A DNA stretch of 7,034 nt from NCBI GenBank assembly GCA_003645915.1, contig QNDG01000074.1:1-7034 (forward strand), read 5' to 3'. Below, in pieces: positions 6,563-7,034 of the stretch; positions within the stretch are counted from its first letter, which is position 1, and the number at the start of each line of letters is the position of its first letter. A program made the position numbers and the translations under genes. Under the pieces are notes generated by a model. The model did not search any database and was not told the origin of the DNA. It saw only the letters and a list, made by a program, of their open reading frames with translations. Origin of the DNA: Candidatus Zhuqueibacterota bacterium (GTDB lineage Bacteria > Zhuqueibacterota > QNDG01).

Positions 6563-6576
6563 GCAGATTGATCTGC
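6563..6576. repeat. Short palindrome GCAGAT-TG-ATCTGC
   Basis: A perfect 6-bp dyad with a 2-bp centre. It is too tight to form a hairpin in RNA but is the right shape for a dimeric regulator site. Its position, about 190 bp before the aminotransferase start and 315 bp before the glycosyltransferase start, makes the target unclear. Confidence 0.35.
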
Positions 6577-6700
6577 AAGAAGCGCTGTATTTTCCCGTTT
6601 TTCTTCCCTAATGTAAGAAAATACAACCAGCATCAGGTGCTGTATTGCTTCCTCTTGTTGAAATTATAAATTTCAGTTAGAAAAAGCAAGAGATTTTTTG

Positions 6701-6833
6701 AGTTGAAAGTTGAAAAGAGTTATAAAGTTGAAAGTTAAAAAGAGTTATAAAGTTGAAAGTTATAAAGTTGAAAGTTATAAAGTTGTAAAGTTATAAAGTT
6801 GTAAAGTTGTAAAGTTATAAAGTTATAAAGTTG
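6701..6833 (+). repeat. Patterned AT-rich tandem repeat of AGTT-headed units
   Basis: Seventeen consecutive units begin with AGTT and continue as GAA, ATAA, GTAA, GAAAAG or AAAAAG, so AGTT recurs every 7, 8 or 10 bases; the last unit is cut short. Higher-order copies are visible. A 25-bp block at 6701-6725 repeats at 6726-6750 with one difference. A 15-bp block at 6751-6765 repeats exactly at 6766-6780. The rest is built from 8-bp units. The + strand has no C from 6688 to 6833. Frames are broken by stops, so it is not coding. It ends abruptly at a GC-rich segment. Confidence 0.95.
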
Positions 6834-6882
6834 CCAGCCAGAGGCCGGCCTTCTCTAAGGGCGGACACGGCGCCTTGGGCGG
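6833..6882. other. Abrupt GC-rich island before the glycosyltransferase start
   Basis: 37 of 50 bases are G or C (74%), directly abutting the AT-only-plus-G repeat. It contains the palindromes GGCCGGCC (6843-6850) and GGCGCC, two copies of GGGCGG (the second at 6877-6882), and a small CGCC-TTG-GGCG hairpin. It will form part of the 5' leader or core promoter region of the downstream gene. It might be one end of a dispersed intergenic repeat. Confidence 0.6.
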
Positions 6883-6890
6883 AAAAATTT

Positions 6891-7034
6891 ATGAATTTAT
6901 TATGGCTTACATGGAAAGACAGGAAGCATCCTTTGGCTGGCGGGGCGGAGCTGGTTAATGAAAAGCTGGCGAAAAGATTGGTTCAAGACGGGCATAGAGT
7001 AATTTTTTTGGTCGGCGGATATAAAAAAGTTGAA
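6891..7034 (+). CDS. Glycosyltransferase (GT-B fold, family-4-like), N-terminal fragment (3' end outside window)
   Basis: The frame is open from ATG 6891 to the window end (48 codons). It begins MNLLWLTWKDRKHP, then LAGGAELVNEKLAKRL (15-30) and DGHRVIFLVGGY (33-44). This is the usual opening of family-4-type GT-B glycosyltransferases: a first beta strand, the GGAE motif on the acceptor-side loop, a helix, then the G-H-x-V strand. Such enzymes transfer sugars from nucleotide donors onto lipids, polysaccharides or other glycans at the inner face of the membrane. The donor-binding C-terminal domain with its EX7E motif is outside the window, so donor and acceptor are unknown. GGGCGGA, 7 nt upstream, is only a fair ribosome binding site. 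It is transcribed divergently from the aminotransferase operon, with the repeat and GC island as its upstream region. Confidence 0.85.
   Translation, partial: MNLLWLTWKDRKHPLAGGAELVNEKLAKRLVQDGHRVIFLVGGYKKVE

Larger units (their letters stand above)
6378..6700. other. Divergent intergenic region upstream of the aminotransferase operon
   Basis: About 320 bp with no supported gene. It should contain the promoter of the leftward operon. A TTTACA at 6425-6430 (minus strand) resembles a -35 box but has no good -10 partner at proper spacing. Two inverted repeats are present (6444-6527 and 6563-6576). The + strand frame 6457-6669 looks like chance: it has no ribosome binding site and no recognisable domain. 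Confidence 0.5.

Noticed and set aside
6457..6669. 70-aa + strand frame in the divergent spacer
   Set aside because: No ribosome binding site, no domain, many Cys/Phe/Lys residues as expected from AT-rich non-coding DNA.
6701..6833. AGTT repeat considered as a CRISPR array or coding repeat
   Set aside because: Units are only 7-10 bp with no unique spacers, and reading frames are broken by TAA; it fits a tandem repeat only.
1..7034. tRNA, rRNA, riboswitch or insertion sequence
   Set aside because: No cloverleaf, rRNA-like segment, transposase motif or terminal inverted repeats with target duplication were seen on reading both strands.

Overview
The window suggests a moderately AT-rich, Gram-negative-like bacterium, probably uncultured and possibly anaerobic. 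The start sites carry clear Shine-Dalgarno sequences, one gene has a Sec signal peptide, and the operons are compact. The lineage cannot be settled from the sequence. Hand counts on sample lines give roughly 25-30% GC in the CBS gene, mid-to-high 30s in the oxidoreductase fragment, and roughly 42-55% in the minus-strand operon.

Left part (1-1080, + strand): the 3' end of a GltD-like FAD/NAD(P) oxidoreductase is followed by a two-CBS-domain protein and a strong intrinsic terminator at 1038-1075. Between the CBS stop codon and the terminator lies a short in-frame relic (968-1012) that reads like the C-terminus of a second GltD-like protein. The terminator therefore seems to have belonged to a gene that is now almost entirely lost.

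Middle (1081-6377, - strand): about 490 bp of AT-rich spacer, then a four-gene operon transcribed leftwards. The order is class I/II aminotransferase, ornithine cyclodeaminase/mu-crystallin-family protein, threonine-dehydratase-like PLP enzyme, and a secreted alpha/beta-hydrolase esterase. Gaps are about 29-37 bp and every gene has its own ribosome binding site. The first three look like an amino-acid-modifying or catabolic set: a PLP dehydratase, an imine or amino-acid oxidoreductase and a transaminase. A dehydratase plus OCD-like pair resembles EutB/EutC of hydroxyectoine use, but no other ectoine genes are present, so the substrate is unknown. The exported esterase at the end of the operon may release or modify a substrate outside the cytoplasm (inference).

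Right part (6378-7034): a spacer of about 510 bp separates the operon from a divergent + strand gene. It holds short inverted repeats, then a patterned repeat of 17 AGTT-headed units within a 146-nt stretch lacking C (6688-6833), then an abrupt 50-bp island of 74% GC. The window ends in the first 48 codons of a family-4-type glycosyltransferase starting at 6891.

No complete new defence or mobile system is evident. The best leads are the ghost C-terminus, the structured repeat next to the GC island, and the amino-acid operon with an attached esterase.
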